From Hedera helix (Eukaryota; Streptophyta; Magnoliopsida; Apiales; Araliaceae): 64,000 nucleotides of DNA. This document shows, in pieces, positions 1 through 9,013 of the stretch. The DNA lies in the NCBI GenBank assembly GCA_947179155.2, contig OX359274.1:48951564-49015563 (forward strand). The letters run 5' to 3'. Each line of letters opens with the position of its first letter. Within the stretch, counting starts at the first letter, position 1. The notes under the pieces were generated by a model. That model saw nothing but the letters and a program-made list of their open reading frames with translations, searched no databases and was not told where the DNA came from. The position numbers and the translations under genes were made by a program.

Positions 1-474
1 TGAATTGATAATATAAAATATTATGCAGTGACAATTATTGATGAAATGATGCGTAACAGTTACGGTGTCAATAATATGAGACACTGTGCAATACCGTGTG
101 CTACTGTAGAATACCGTGTGCCACAATAAAATACCATAAATTACCGTATGCTACTATTCTTTTATCACCGGTATTTTAACAGTTAACACCGTTGACTATT
201 TTTATTTAAAAAGGTTACTTCTGTCGTTTTCTATATCCGACAATTATTCCGTTGTGGGCTCCACCAATAATTAGTTATTTCGGCGCCGTCGTACGGCCCG
301 AATATTCCCCGACAAAACGAATATTCCCCGACAAAAAGAATATTGTCCGACAAAATAAAATTTACACATAACATCCTTAACTTTCAATTTTGTCAATTTA
401 ACCATTTACTGTTTTAGGAAAAATATATATGAAGAAAAATTAAATTTTGTATTTCATAAATTCGGGGTCTTACA
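1..474 (-). mobile_element. Partial LTR (gypsy-like), runs off the window start
   Basis: Read on the minus strand, position 474 begins TGTAAGACCCCGAATTTATG, a typical plant Ty3/gypsy LTR start (TGTAA, then a CCCCG block). The LTR continues toward position 1 and leaves the window. Inside are three head-to-tail copies of a 19-bp unit with core GAATATTCCCCGACAAAA (about 299-355) and three or four copies of an ATACCGTGTGC-type motif (about 90-155). No coding part is visible, so the family call rests only on the terminus style. Confidence 0.45.
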
Positions 475-558
475 GTTGTGCTTTGTTGTAATAATTTTGT
501 TGTAGTCTTTTGACGACTCAAGTTTGGGCTGTGTGGGCCCAGATTTGGGGGTGTCACA
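475..558 (-). mobile_element. Short fragment of a second LTR, interrupted by the first
   Basis: On the minus strand position 558 begins TGTGACACCCCCAAATCT, another gypsy-type LTR start. Only about 84 bp is present before the LTR start at 474, so the simplest reading is that the LTR at 1-474 inserted into this older one. The junction target duplication lies outside the window and cannot be tested. Confidence 0.35.
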
Positions 559-716
559 CATTGAGTTGTAAATTACCAAGTTTTAGTCCCCCCCCCCCCT
601 CCCCCTCAATTTATGTGTGTCAGTGAAGACAACGGAGATCTCTTGTGGTACCAAAGAGTTATTTGGTACTTAGCAAAAAAAAAAAAAAAGAGTTATTTGG
701 CGTAAAAGTAAAAGAG
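559..716. other. Non-coding spacer with C and A homopolymers
   Basis: A poly-C/CT tract lies near 588-606 and a poly-A tract near 676-689. Nothing else is recognisable before the hAT-like element at 717. Confidence 0.5.
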
Positions 717-1710
717 CAGAGGTGAACATGGTGTGTTTTGAAACTCAAACCACACATAAAACTGTTTAGGTGTGGTTTGACAATTTCAAAACCGTACATG
801 AAACTAAGTGCGATTTTGAAACGTGTCCTGCGATTTTATTTTGTGCGGTTTCGATTTTAAAACTAATTGAGCATATACAAAAAATTACAACTGAAAAAAT
901 ACATGTATCGAAAGAATCACCTAACTTTCAAGTACAACATTAGGCTAAATTAAGACTAGTCTTGCAAGTCGAAGGTAGCATAATTGTAAAACTTTTCTCA
1001 AATGTTAATGTTAATTTTTACTTGGTTAGGTCGTAGAAAGTTAGAAAATAAAAATTGCTGAAAATGAATGAAGAAAGATAATACTCTTTTTCACTCAAAA
1101 GGTATACCAAAAAAGACCAAAAAATACGCCATATAAACAAAAGAGAGGGGGCAAAGCTAACCTAATGTTGACATTATTGTTCGCATGAGCAGAAATATTT
1201 GTGGAAATTAAACCCATTTCTCAGTAGCTTTGGTGCCTCTAGTCAGAGTTGCTAGCATTTCATTAGGAATTCCAGCCATAACCTCAATCCCAGACTTACT
1301 TAGAGCTCTCAGTACCCCATAATTTGCATAAAAACGATTCACTTTTTGAATCCCATTCTCCCTCAGAAGCCTCACCACCTTATCTGGTGGCAGTTCGTGA
1401 AATGCCTATGTGCCCCAATTTGCACCAATCCCATTCATTGAATCCCCAAATGAAAGTAATGAAATCACAAAAGCCCAAATTACCATTAAAACAAATCTCA
1501 TAGCCTCATATTGATGTCTGCAAAGTAATATAGAACAGGGGGTTGAAAGAAATCTTTATGGTTTAAGAAATTATTAGTGCAGATCGAAACCAAATGGAAA
1601 ATGTGATTTTTTAACCATCCTAAAATCATCATATATGTCAGAATCGTTGGTGTGATTTTATTGAGTTTTGGTGTGGTTTTGGAACCAAATTTGATCTTTA
1701 CTCACCCCTG
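717..1710. mobile_element. hAT-like non-autonomous element carrying a host gene fragment
   Basis: The left end reads CAGAGGTGAACATGGTGTG and the right end, reverse-complemented, CAGGGGTGAGTAAAGATC: a short terminal inverted repeat of the plant hAT type (CAGGGGTGAGCA style). Subterminal regions are rich in GTGTGGTTTTG and GCGATTTTG motifs on both sides, as in such elements. Flanks TAAAAGAG and AAGAAGAG match at 6 of 8 positions, compatible with a decayed 8-bp target duplication. No transposase is present. The interior holds a GH17 glucanase fragment on the minus strand (1161-1501). The boundaries are inferred by eye. Confidence 0.5.
1161..1501 (-). pseudogene. Truncated beta-1,3-glucanase (GH17) gene fragment
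   Basis: Starting with ATG at 1501-1499, the minus strand encodes a hydrophobic signal-peptide-like stretch (about residues 1-21) and then the conserved N-terminus of plant glucan endo-1,3-beta-glucosidases: a motif like IGANWGT, then LPPDKVVRLLRENGIQKV and GIEVMAGIPNEMLATL. GH17 enzymes are secreted or GPI-anchored and cleave callose. This copy is broken. Codon 32 is TAG (1406-1408), right after NWGT where the family usually has Gln. A second break follows KWV, where the frame meets TAA at 1208-1210; shifting frame recovers further similarity (a TNISAHANNNVNIR-like stretch) to about 1161. Only about 114 codons of a normally 350-500-residue protein remain and no catalytic glutamates are present. 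It lies wholly inside the hAT-like element at 717-1710, so it is probably a captured fragment. Confidence 0.8.
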
Positions 1711-2113
1711 AAGAAGAGAATTAAATGAAGAGTTGTTTAGCTAAAATTTTCAAGTCATATATAAAATCAGTTGAATAGCTATTTGGTTAATATTTTACAA
1801 AGGTAAAGGCTTACTTGTTGGACTAAAATTTTAAGAATGTATATATATAATGATAAATATAAGTAAATTTAGCAAGAATGAATTTCATTGTAAATTTCAT
1901 TACATTGGATAGTAAGTTTCATTGTATTAATTGTAAATCACACTAACCAACTTCATCAGAATGAAAGATTTTAGTAGAATCATTTAGTTCATTTCATCAG
2001 CCCAACTAACTAATATTGAAAATAAATGATAAGTGTAAAAGACTGTTCAAGATAACAAGTTTAAGTTTATTCCTAAAAACTATATAAAGAAGGTAAGTAT
2101 TTTAAAAATTAGT

Positions 2114-2115
<2 letters not shown>

Positions 2116-2151
<36 letters not shown>
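2116..2151. repeat. (TA)n microsatellite
   Basis: Uninterrupted AT dinucleotides of about 36 bp. Confidence 0.9.
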
Positions 2152-2155
<4 letters not shown>

Positions 2156-2560
2156 GTCCTATAATTCAATTTTAAGGTTAGTGGTTGACATTTATTTAAT
2201 AGATTGAAAGTTCGAGTTTTGAAATTTCTTATTGAAATCTAATAATTAGTTATTATGTCGGCTCAATTAAGTAAATTTTTAAGAGAGGTTGTGGACACTG
2301 TTGTCACGTATTGCAAATTTTTTTAGCTGAATTATAATTGTAAATATTGACACATGAGATTAAACATGATTATAAGGGTGATATCAATTTTTTTTTTTTA
2401 TTAATTTAAACTGAAATTTAAATACACTCACACATTATATCTTGACATACCAATATTTGATCCCCTAACCTCATGGTTACCGTAAGTTGGTGAGTTAGAT
2501 TGACATATCATATTATCTTTATAATAAAATTGTTACTAATACGTAATGGACAATAAAAAA

Positions 2561-2563
<3 letters not shown>

Positions 2564-2609
<46 letters not shown>
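2564..2609. repeat. (TA)n microsatellite
   Basis: Uninterrupted TA dinucleotides of about 46 bp, roughly 340 bp upstream of the BAG start codon. Confidence 0.9.
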
Positions 2610-2611
<2 letters not shown>

Positions 2612-2846
2612 ATCTTTACAGAAAGAAAAATAAAATTAAGAAATCAACTAAATTTACGTCCAGAAATTAAAATAATAATAAATAAATAAACTAGTAAAAT
2701 CCAGGTTGCTGCTAGGCAGTTCTCAAATGATGTATTGTTGTTATCCGGTTTCCCAAACAGGCCCTAAATTCTTCGATATTAATATTCTTATATTTGTGAT
2801 TTCTCACGACAGTTGTGGCTGAAAATTATTATGTATTCCAACTGTT

Positions 2847-2872
2847 CTATAAAGTCCCTCTCTTAAACCCTA
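2847..2872 (+). promoter_or_regulatory. TATA box and telo-box of the BAG gene (candidate)
   Basis: CTATAAAG at 2847-2854 is a good TATA-box match about 95 bp upstream of the ATG at 2948. The telo-box AAACCCTA follows at 2865-2872, near the expected transcription start. Telo-boxes of this kind are common near the start sites of plant housekeeping genes. The assignment is by motif and position only. Confidence 0.5.
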
Positions 2873-2947
2873 GAATTCTTCCACAAAAATTGTCTTTATT
2901 CACCTTTCTATTCTAATAGCTCGCGGGGAACGACAATTTTATTAGAT

Positions 2948-5900
2948 ATGAACGATTCGAATCTCACAGGCGAAAATGGAAGCAAGAACAATGAAAGTGT
3001 TCATGCTGGTGGGTCCACTATAAAGATTAAGGTCTCTCATGGATCCAACTGGTTCGACCTCACAGTCCCTTCTGAATTCACTTTTGGTAATTCTTCTATT
3101 AATTATCTAAAGAAAAGCAGTTTCCTTTTTATTTTCTTTGGTATACTGTAAATTATCAGGAGAAAACAATTTATTTTTTTTAAATATGGTAATAAGATTT
3201 GTCAGTCATTTTATGAATTTGAATTCCCTTATTCTTTCCTAATTGGAAAAACTTTTAACAAGGGTAAGAACAAGCTTTACTTATTTGAAGATCAGAGGGT
3301 ACCTCTATAATTTGTTTTTTGAATTTGGTAGGTTATTGTTTTTGTTCATGTTTGGCTTTGTTTGCCCATTAAACTACTTTGGTATTTTTTTATCCTGTAA
3401 GTTTAATTGCTATTTCTACATAAATGATCAATCAATGTATCTGTATCTATCTGTTATATGCAGTTATAAATATATGATTTCATAAATGCATTATTCAGCA
3501 GCCTCAGTTAGATTAAGTATTCCTAGTCGATCGGGTTTATTGATACATCTTACAAGGATTTTGGGTGAAATCTATGTCAATTTATGCAATTTTGTTCTAC
3601 TCATTCGTCGTTAAGAATCCTCTTTGGACTTTCTTACAGTTTAATGCGACTTTAGTTACCTGATGAGTGTGCAAGAGAAGAATGCGTGCCTTCAATTAGA
3701 GGGCGAAGCCACCAGTTCAATGTGAAATGTAGTTGGGAAGTTATCCAGTATAAAAAGGAAATTGCATTGAAGATATATGACTGAATCTACATATACTTAG
3801 ATCTATCTGTATAAGCCTACAAGATTTTTTTTAATCCTTTTTCTGGATTCATTCATACCCCCACCCCCACCCCCACCCCCACAATTAGAACCATATAGTT
3901 TTGATTTCTTGGTCCTTAAATTAGTTTGTTTCCATCAATTTTCTTTTGTTTCAAGCCCATCGAGGATGAGAAGATGCCCTTCCCCTACTTTAAACCTTAT
4001 CCCACCTAGACATGGATGAAGAAGAATACTCCAATTGTTCCCATCCTTCTTCTTTTCTTTTTTTTTTATCCTAACAGTGGAAAGGACCAGTGCGTGTTCC
4101 TCCAAATGATGTTCCACATAAGAGCATAACTCTAATTTTAAGTGTTTTAGCATATTTATTAGGGATAATAAGAACACTTCATCCTGAGTATGTTTAGTTT
4201 TGGCATTTTATATGCTTATTGAATATGATCTGTATCACTGGAAGGGGATCTGAATAATTTTATTGCCCAAGAAACTGCTTTAGCCAATGTGGGAGGGAGC
4301 ATCTCCTTGTCATGTCTTTCAGAAAGTAATCTCCCAAACAACAATTGCCACAGATAGAGCATATGAAATTTGTAGAGTCGTGCAGAAAGATAAATGCCCA
4401 GAAAGGGAAAAAGGTATATGAGATATTATTGGTTTGGTCTGCAATTTGTAAATAGTCGGTCCAAGTTTAGGTTGGAGTCCCAAGAGAAATAATATAGCGC
4501 AAAAGCTTGAATTTGTAGGTTAAATCTAGAATCCAGAGTGTATAACATTTAGAATTTGGCAAATACCCTTTTTAGTTCTTATTCCACTTTTTGGGAACAT
4601 GTGAGGAATGAAAAAAAAAACTGTGAGTCACTGCTCTTAAAACCTAATGAAATGTTTATCATTTTTCGGAACCTGAATTGACCCATTTGTGTTGTTTGTG
4701 GATCCACAATAAAGAGGAAGTTCTTTCACGGCTTTAACCTGTATACTCTTAGTGTAGCTTCTTATCCAGTTTTTGTAATCATTCTCTTTCAAAACTTTTT
4801 TGTTGTTGTATATTTTGATGAAAAACGTAATATCTAGTAATTAGATAGCCCTCCCTTTGTTATTTGCAAAATTATTTATTTTTATCTCATCATATTAAAT
4901 AAAATTTAAGCACTGAGAACTTATACTACTGATTTTTACATCATAGCCTTTTGTGTAATGAATCACCGATAATTTAGTGATATAATATTAATTGTAATAC
5001 AATTCTCTGATTGTGTGTTAGTGATAAGTTATTAGCCTTTTCAGGATGGGTGATATTTGCATGTTGTATTGCATGGGACTGATGCATGCATCTTTCTAGT
5101 CTGTACTTGCAAACTCTCTGAGCAGCAGGAGTGTTAAGTTTCGTTTTTACCTATCCACTAGATATGTGTTGTCCTTATCCTGGATGTTATATGATCTAAT
5201 TTTTGTGTGATGCATGTGTACATGGTTTCAATAGTCTGCAGTATACTAGGGCATATATTGTTGTTATCTGAGAAAGTTCTACATCGTGTTATTGTAGTTT
5301 GTGGTATGATATTGTTACATTGCCGTGGCAACAGAGAATGATCTGGGAATGATATTTCCATGGTCTTTTATATGATGTCTTTGTCCGACTGTTTTTTCCA
5401 GGTATTGTTTGACTTACTTTTTATCTAATACAACATAAGCTCATTTTCTTTAGGAATTTATTTTACTCGTCTATGTTACTTCTAATGAGTCTTTTTGGTA
5501 CTCATTATTTCATTTTTATTTGGAAGGAAATATTGGGGTGGGGGAAAGCATTTTACATTACTTCCTCCGAGTTTGTTTTTCCTTGTCGCTCTTGCATGTA
5601 GGTTTTCGTTCCTAATGGCAAACTAGTGGAACTTGATAACACCAAACTACTTAGTCCAAGACTCCCAAGTCCCATAATCATTGTTTGATATACTTTTTGT
5701 CACTTTCAACATAAACTCATCTTCTTTTTAGGATTTATTGTACTTTTTGTCTTGTTATGAGATATTGGTCTATTTTAGATCCGACAAATTTTACTTGTGT
5801 CATTATGGTTTTCATTTTTTATTTTTATCTGGAAGGAACGACTGGGGTGGGGGTGGCATTTTACATTAACTTCTTAATCCTTGTCGCTCCTGCATGTAGC

Positions 5901-7336
5901 TACGTGTACAATCCTAATGCAAATTAATGGAACTTAATGTGATATCAGTAATTATTTCTAATAGCATTGAAGACTTTAGTTTCACAAATGCCTATAGTTG
6001 TATGTATGGAGGTGCATATTTATTGATACTTACCTATACGAATTAAAGGGGATCTGAAAAGGATTATTGCGCAAGAAATTGGTTTGGAGCCTAAGAATCA
6101 AAGGCTGTTCTTCAGAGGAATTGAAAAAGAGGATCAGGTAAATTTACATATGGTGGGCGTGAAGAATAATTCGAAACTGTTACTCAAGGAGAATTCAGCT
6201 GCTAAAGAGATGGTTGAAGAGGTGAAGGTGCCTCAAATATCAAGAGGCTCTGAGGCTGTTGCTGAAGTCAGAGCAGAAGATGATAAGCTAGCAGAACAGG
6301 CAAGTCCATTGTTTTTTCTTATTGTAATCAGCGTCCTGATGATCTTTCGATATCTCGGAGGCTCATTTCAACTTGTTTTCCTCTAGGTAGATACTTTAAA
6401 AACAATTATCTATGATGGGACCAAGGTTGCTGAGAGGGATCTTAATTTCTTACTGGAGATGCTTGAAAGACAGCTACTGAAGTTGGACAACATCAAGGCT
6501 GAAGGAGAAGGGAAAGTTCAGCGAAAAATGGAGGTCAGTACTAACGCTTACTTCTTTGCTCTTTTATTACTTCTTTTTCTATGTTATTAGTCACTCATGA
6601 CTTTACGGTTTACACTACTAACTGCACCCTATATTTATCATTTGTTAATACAAGGCTTTTATTTTTGTCAATTAGCGTTTTCCTTCATCATGTTATAGAT
6701 CTAACTGTGAGATTGAAAGATCTCAGCTGTGTCTATGATTTTGTTGTACATGTAAGAAATTTAGTATATTCATTCTCAACTTCCAATATTGTTACTGTAC
6801 TGATTTACATGGTTTGTGAAGCTAACTATTATGGTTCTACTTTCAAATTTTTTACATAAATTCGATGTATCTTCCATCTTAGCATGAATTCGGGCCATAC
6901 TTCTGTATTGAATTGGGCCCCTTTTTGAGGTTATTAAATTGATTAACTTGTCTTTGGATCATTTAGTCAGTCTTTTATTTCCAAAAAAAAAGATTCAAGG
7001 CATCTGTTAAAAATGTGTGAATGCTTAATTTCTAGTTTCCATGGTTATGCTTTTGATATATGTCACTATAGTAGTTGCTTTCAGTTGTGTATCTTGACAA
7101 TAAAAACCTTGAATATCACCTTGTAACTCCCTCCTCAGGTGTGCCGTGTCCAGAGCCTCTTGGATACTGCTGATGATCTTAAGAAAAGAAACTCTCCTAC
7201 AAACAGCAAGAGCAGTGATGTAATATCAGCACCAACAAATTGTGAGACATCCGAGCCTGATAGCGGAACTCTTAGTGGGCAACCTTCGGCGTCCTCTTCT
7301 ACAAAAGTAACAAAAGATTGGGAACTCTTTGAGTAG
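2948..7336 (+). CDS. BAG family molecular chaperone regulator (BAG1-4 type, ubiquitin-like + BAG domain)
   Basis: Proteins of this family bind the ATPase domain of Hsp70/Hsc70 through the BAG domain and act as nucleotide-exchange co-chaperones in stress and protein quality control. The inferred CDS is join(2948..3086, 6049..6299, 6387..6533, 7139..7336), 244 aa, near the length of plant BAG1-4 proteins. The ubiquitin-like domain spans about residues 24-96 (FTFGDLKRIIAQE, RLFFRGIEKED, VGVKNNSKLLL). The BAG domain spans about 115-195 (DDKLAEQ, GTKVAERD, LERQLLKLDNIKAEGE, KVQRKMEVCRVQSLLD). The C-terminus TKDWELFE matches the DWExF ending of BAG4-like proteins. All phases agree across the joins. 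Intron 1 is about 2.96 kb and holds a decayed copy of exon 2. Intron 2 uses a GC donor (6300-6301, CAG|GCAAGT). A strong cryptic donor CAG|GTAAAT lies inside exon 2 at about 6138, but the frame continues through it with family similarity. Confidence 0.92.
4245..4357 (+). pseudogene. Decayed duplicate of BAG exon 2 inside intron 1
   Basis: The first 40 nt (GGGGATCTGAATAATTTTAT onward) match the start of true exon 2 at 6048-6087 at 32 of 40 positions, including the upstream AG acceptor. The phase is the same, so it would read GDLNNFIAQETALA in place of GDLKRIIAQEIGLE. It stays open for 36 codons and then meets TAG at 4355-4357. Similarity is lost after about 45 nt. If spliced in, it would truncate the protein at about residue 83. 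Confidence 0.55.
5402..5945 (+). repeat. Imperfect tandem duplication inside BAG intron 1
   Basis: Copy 1 (about 5402-5655) and copy 2 (about 5680-5945) share, in the same order, TTGTTTGA, ACTTTTTxTC, AACATAARCTCAT, TTTAGGAxTTATT, TGGAAGGAA, TGGGGTGGGGG, CATTTTACATTA, CCTTGTCGCTC, TGCATGTAG and TGGAACTT. The spacing between matched blocks is about 278-308 bp. Neither copy codes for protein. Confidence 0.75.
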
Positions 7337-7613
7337 CCAATGCCAATTAATGTTTCTGGTGAACTTCATAGACTGCAGAATATGAGGTGCTGGGTACGCC
7401 TTTTATATGTTTTCGCTTATATATAGTTGGATGTGTCATTTGCTTGTAGATGTTTTGATGGTACAAAATAATTTGAGACCCTAGCATTACCCATTATATA
7501 TTATTGCGGTTTTTTTTTCTGTACCTTGGACCCAACACGAGTCACATTTTTTTTTATCTTTTTCTTATTTTTGGCTAATTTTTTTTTTATCTTTTGTACA
7601 TCAAGTGATAATA

Positions 7614-7910
7614 AATAATGAATGGTGGAACATCAACATCTAAAAATATATGTCCCGAGTAAAGATTGTTACATCATGCCAAAGTGAAATTTTCATTTCT
7701 TTTGTTGCACATCTCAAAATAATTGTCTCCTTTTGCTCAAAAACACCCGACTCGAACTTAATTGTAAAATGTCGAACATTGGTATTAACGTAACAAGATG
7801 GTTAACTCGGGCAAAGCCTATTGTCCTCAAGAAGTTTGAGCTAAAAAAATCCTGGTCTTTTGTCGTTGGTTGCAAACAGACTACTAATATGTTCTACAAA
7901 ATTGAAGATT
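7614..7910 (+). repeat. Dispersed repeat, copy 1 (pair with 8685-8905)
   Basis: It shares GAACATCAAC, CTAAAAxATATGT, a CAAARTGARATTTCATTTC-like block, GTGCACATCxCAAAATAATT, CGAACATTG, AACAAGATxxTTAACTCGG, CAAAxCCTAT and ACTAATATGTT with the segment about 1068 bp downstream, in the same orientation. Confidence 0.7.
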
Positions 7911-8684
7911 CTAAACTCTGGCAAAGGTTTAAAGCAACACAAACAAAGCTTATGCCTGCTAAAATGTACTATTTTTCTTGGTGGACGTTTCAAATAATAT
8001 TCATAATTTATCTAGCTATTTTGGAAATTTGAACTCTCCAAAAATTGCGGTGAAGAATGATTTAAGCCACCTTTTCGTAATAGAAATGTAAGGCTTGGGG
8101 CACTTTGGTGTAACTCAAAAAAGAAAAAAAGAAAAAAAAAGGGACTTAAATCGACTTTGCATGTTCTTCATGGTTAAGACTATGTCTTTCAATTTTTGAC
8201 CCATGTGACCAATCCAAGGACCGCATTGATCTCTGAGAATGGATCAGATTGCAAGTCTGGGATATTTTCATAATTCCAATAAAATGAAACCTGACCGAAC
8301 ATTCAAATTTATTGGAGCCCATGATCATTAATGTCGAATTATGATATGGTCAAATTCTTATTTTTCCTCTGGATTATTTCTTAAAGGAGGGTCATGCGGA
8401 AGGAACTTTTAAATGAATTATTTTTTTTTCTGACCAATTTTATTACACGTTTTTTTTATAACAAATTTATATAAGATAATAATTTTTTTAGAATTTTATG
8501 TAGGATAATTCTATTATTCTAATTTTATTAAGCTAGTAAGATATCAAAAAAATCTCCTAACATATAAAGCGATCTATTATATTAATATTAGTCACGAGTT
8601 TCATTATTAAAATAATATCATAACTAAATCAAATTCATTAAAATTTGAAATTTTACCAAATTACATAACATAATAAGCGTAAAA

Positions 8685-8905
8685 TTAATGAAGGTGAACA
8701 TCAACTTCTAAAATATATGTTTGTAAATATGTTACCTCGTGTACCAAAATGAGATTTCATTTCATTTTTGTGCATCCCAAAATAATTCTCCTTTCGAACA
8801 TTGAAATAACATTACAACAAGATTAACTCGGACAAACCCTATCTCGGTCTTTTTCGGGTTGTTGCAAACAAACAACTAATATGTTATACAAAATCATTTT
8901 TATTT
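8685..8905 (+). repeat. Dispersed repeat, copy 2
   Basis: A shorter version of the segment at 7614-7910, lacking parts of its middle. It ends about 110 bp from the transporter stop codon, so it may lie in that gene's 3' UTR on the opposite strand. Confidence 0.7.
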
Positions 8906-9013
8906 TTTTTTGTTTTTACAAACAATAACAAATATCTGCAGCTAGCTAGAATAGTGAATTTTTGTTTGCATACACAATTAATACAAACCTTGTACTAAAA
9001 CAATACCTTTTTC

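Larger units (their letters stand above)
1711..2846. other. AT-rich intergenic DNA upstream of the BAG gene
   Basis: No coding potential is seen. The stretch contains two long (TA)n microsatellites (2116-2151 and 2564-2609) and a T run near 2391-2400. The last 150 bases form the likely BAG promoter. Confidence 0.6.
7337..9013. other. Convergent intergenic region between BAG and the ammonium transporter
   Basis: The two genes converge, so both 3' UTRs should lie here. A repeated segment occurs twice (about 7614-7910 and 8685-8905). The open frame at 7733-8032 lies in the first copy and has no counterpart frame in the second. Many short A/T homopolymers are present and no gene is recognised. 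Confidence 0.6.

Noticed and set aside
7733..8032. 99-codon open frame between BAG and AMT
   Set aside because: It lies in a duplicated non-coding repeat, has no family motif, and the second repeat copy does not keep the frame.
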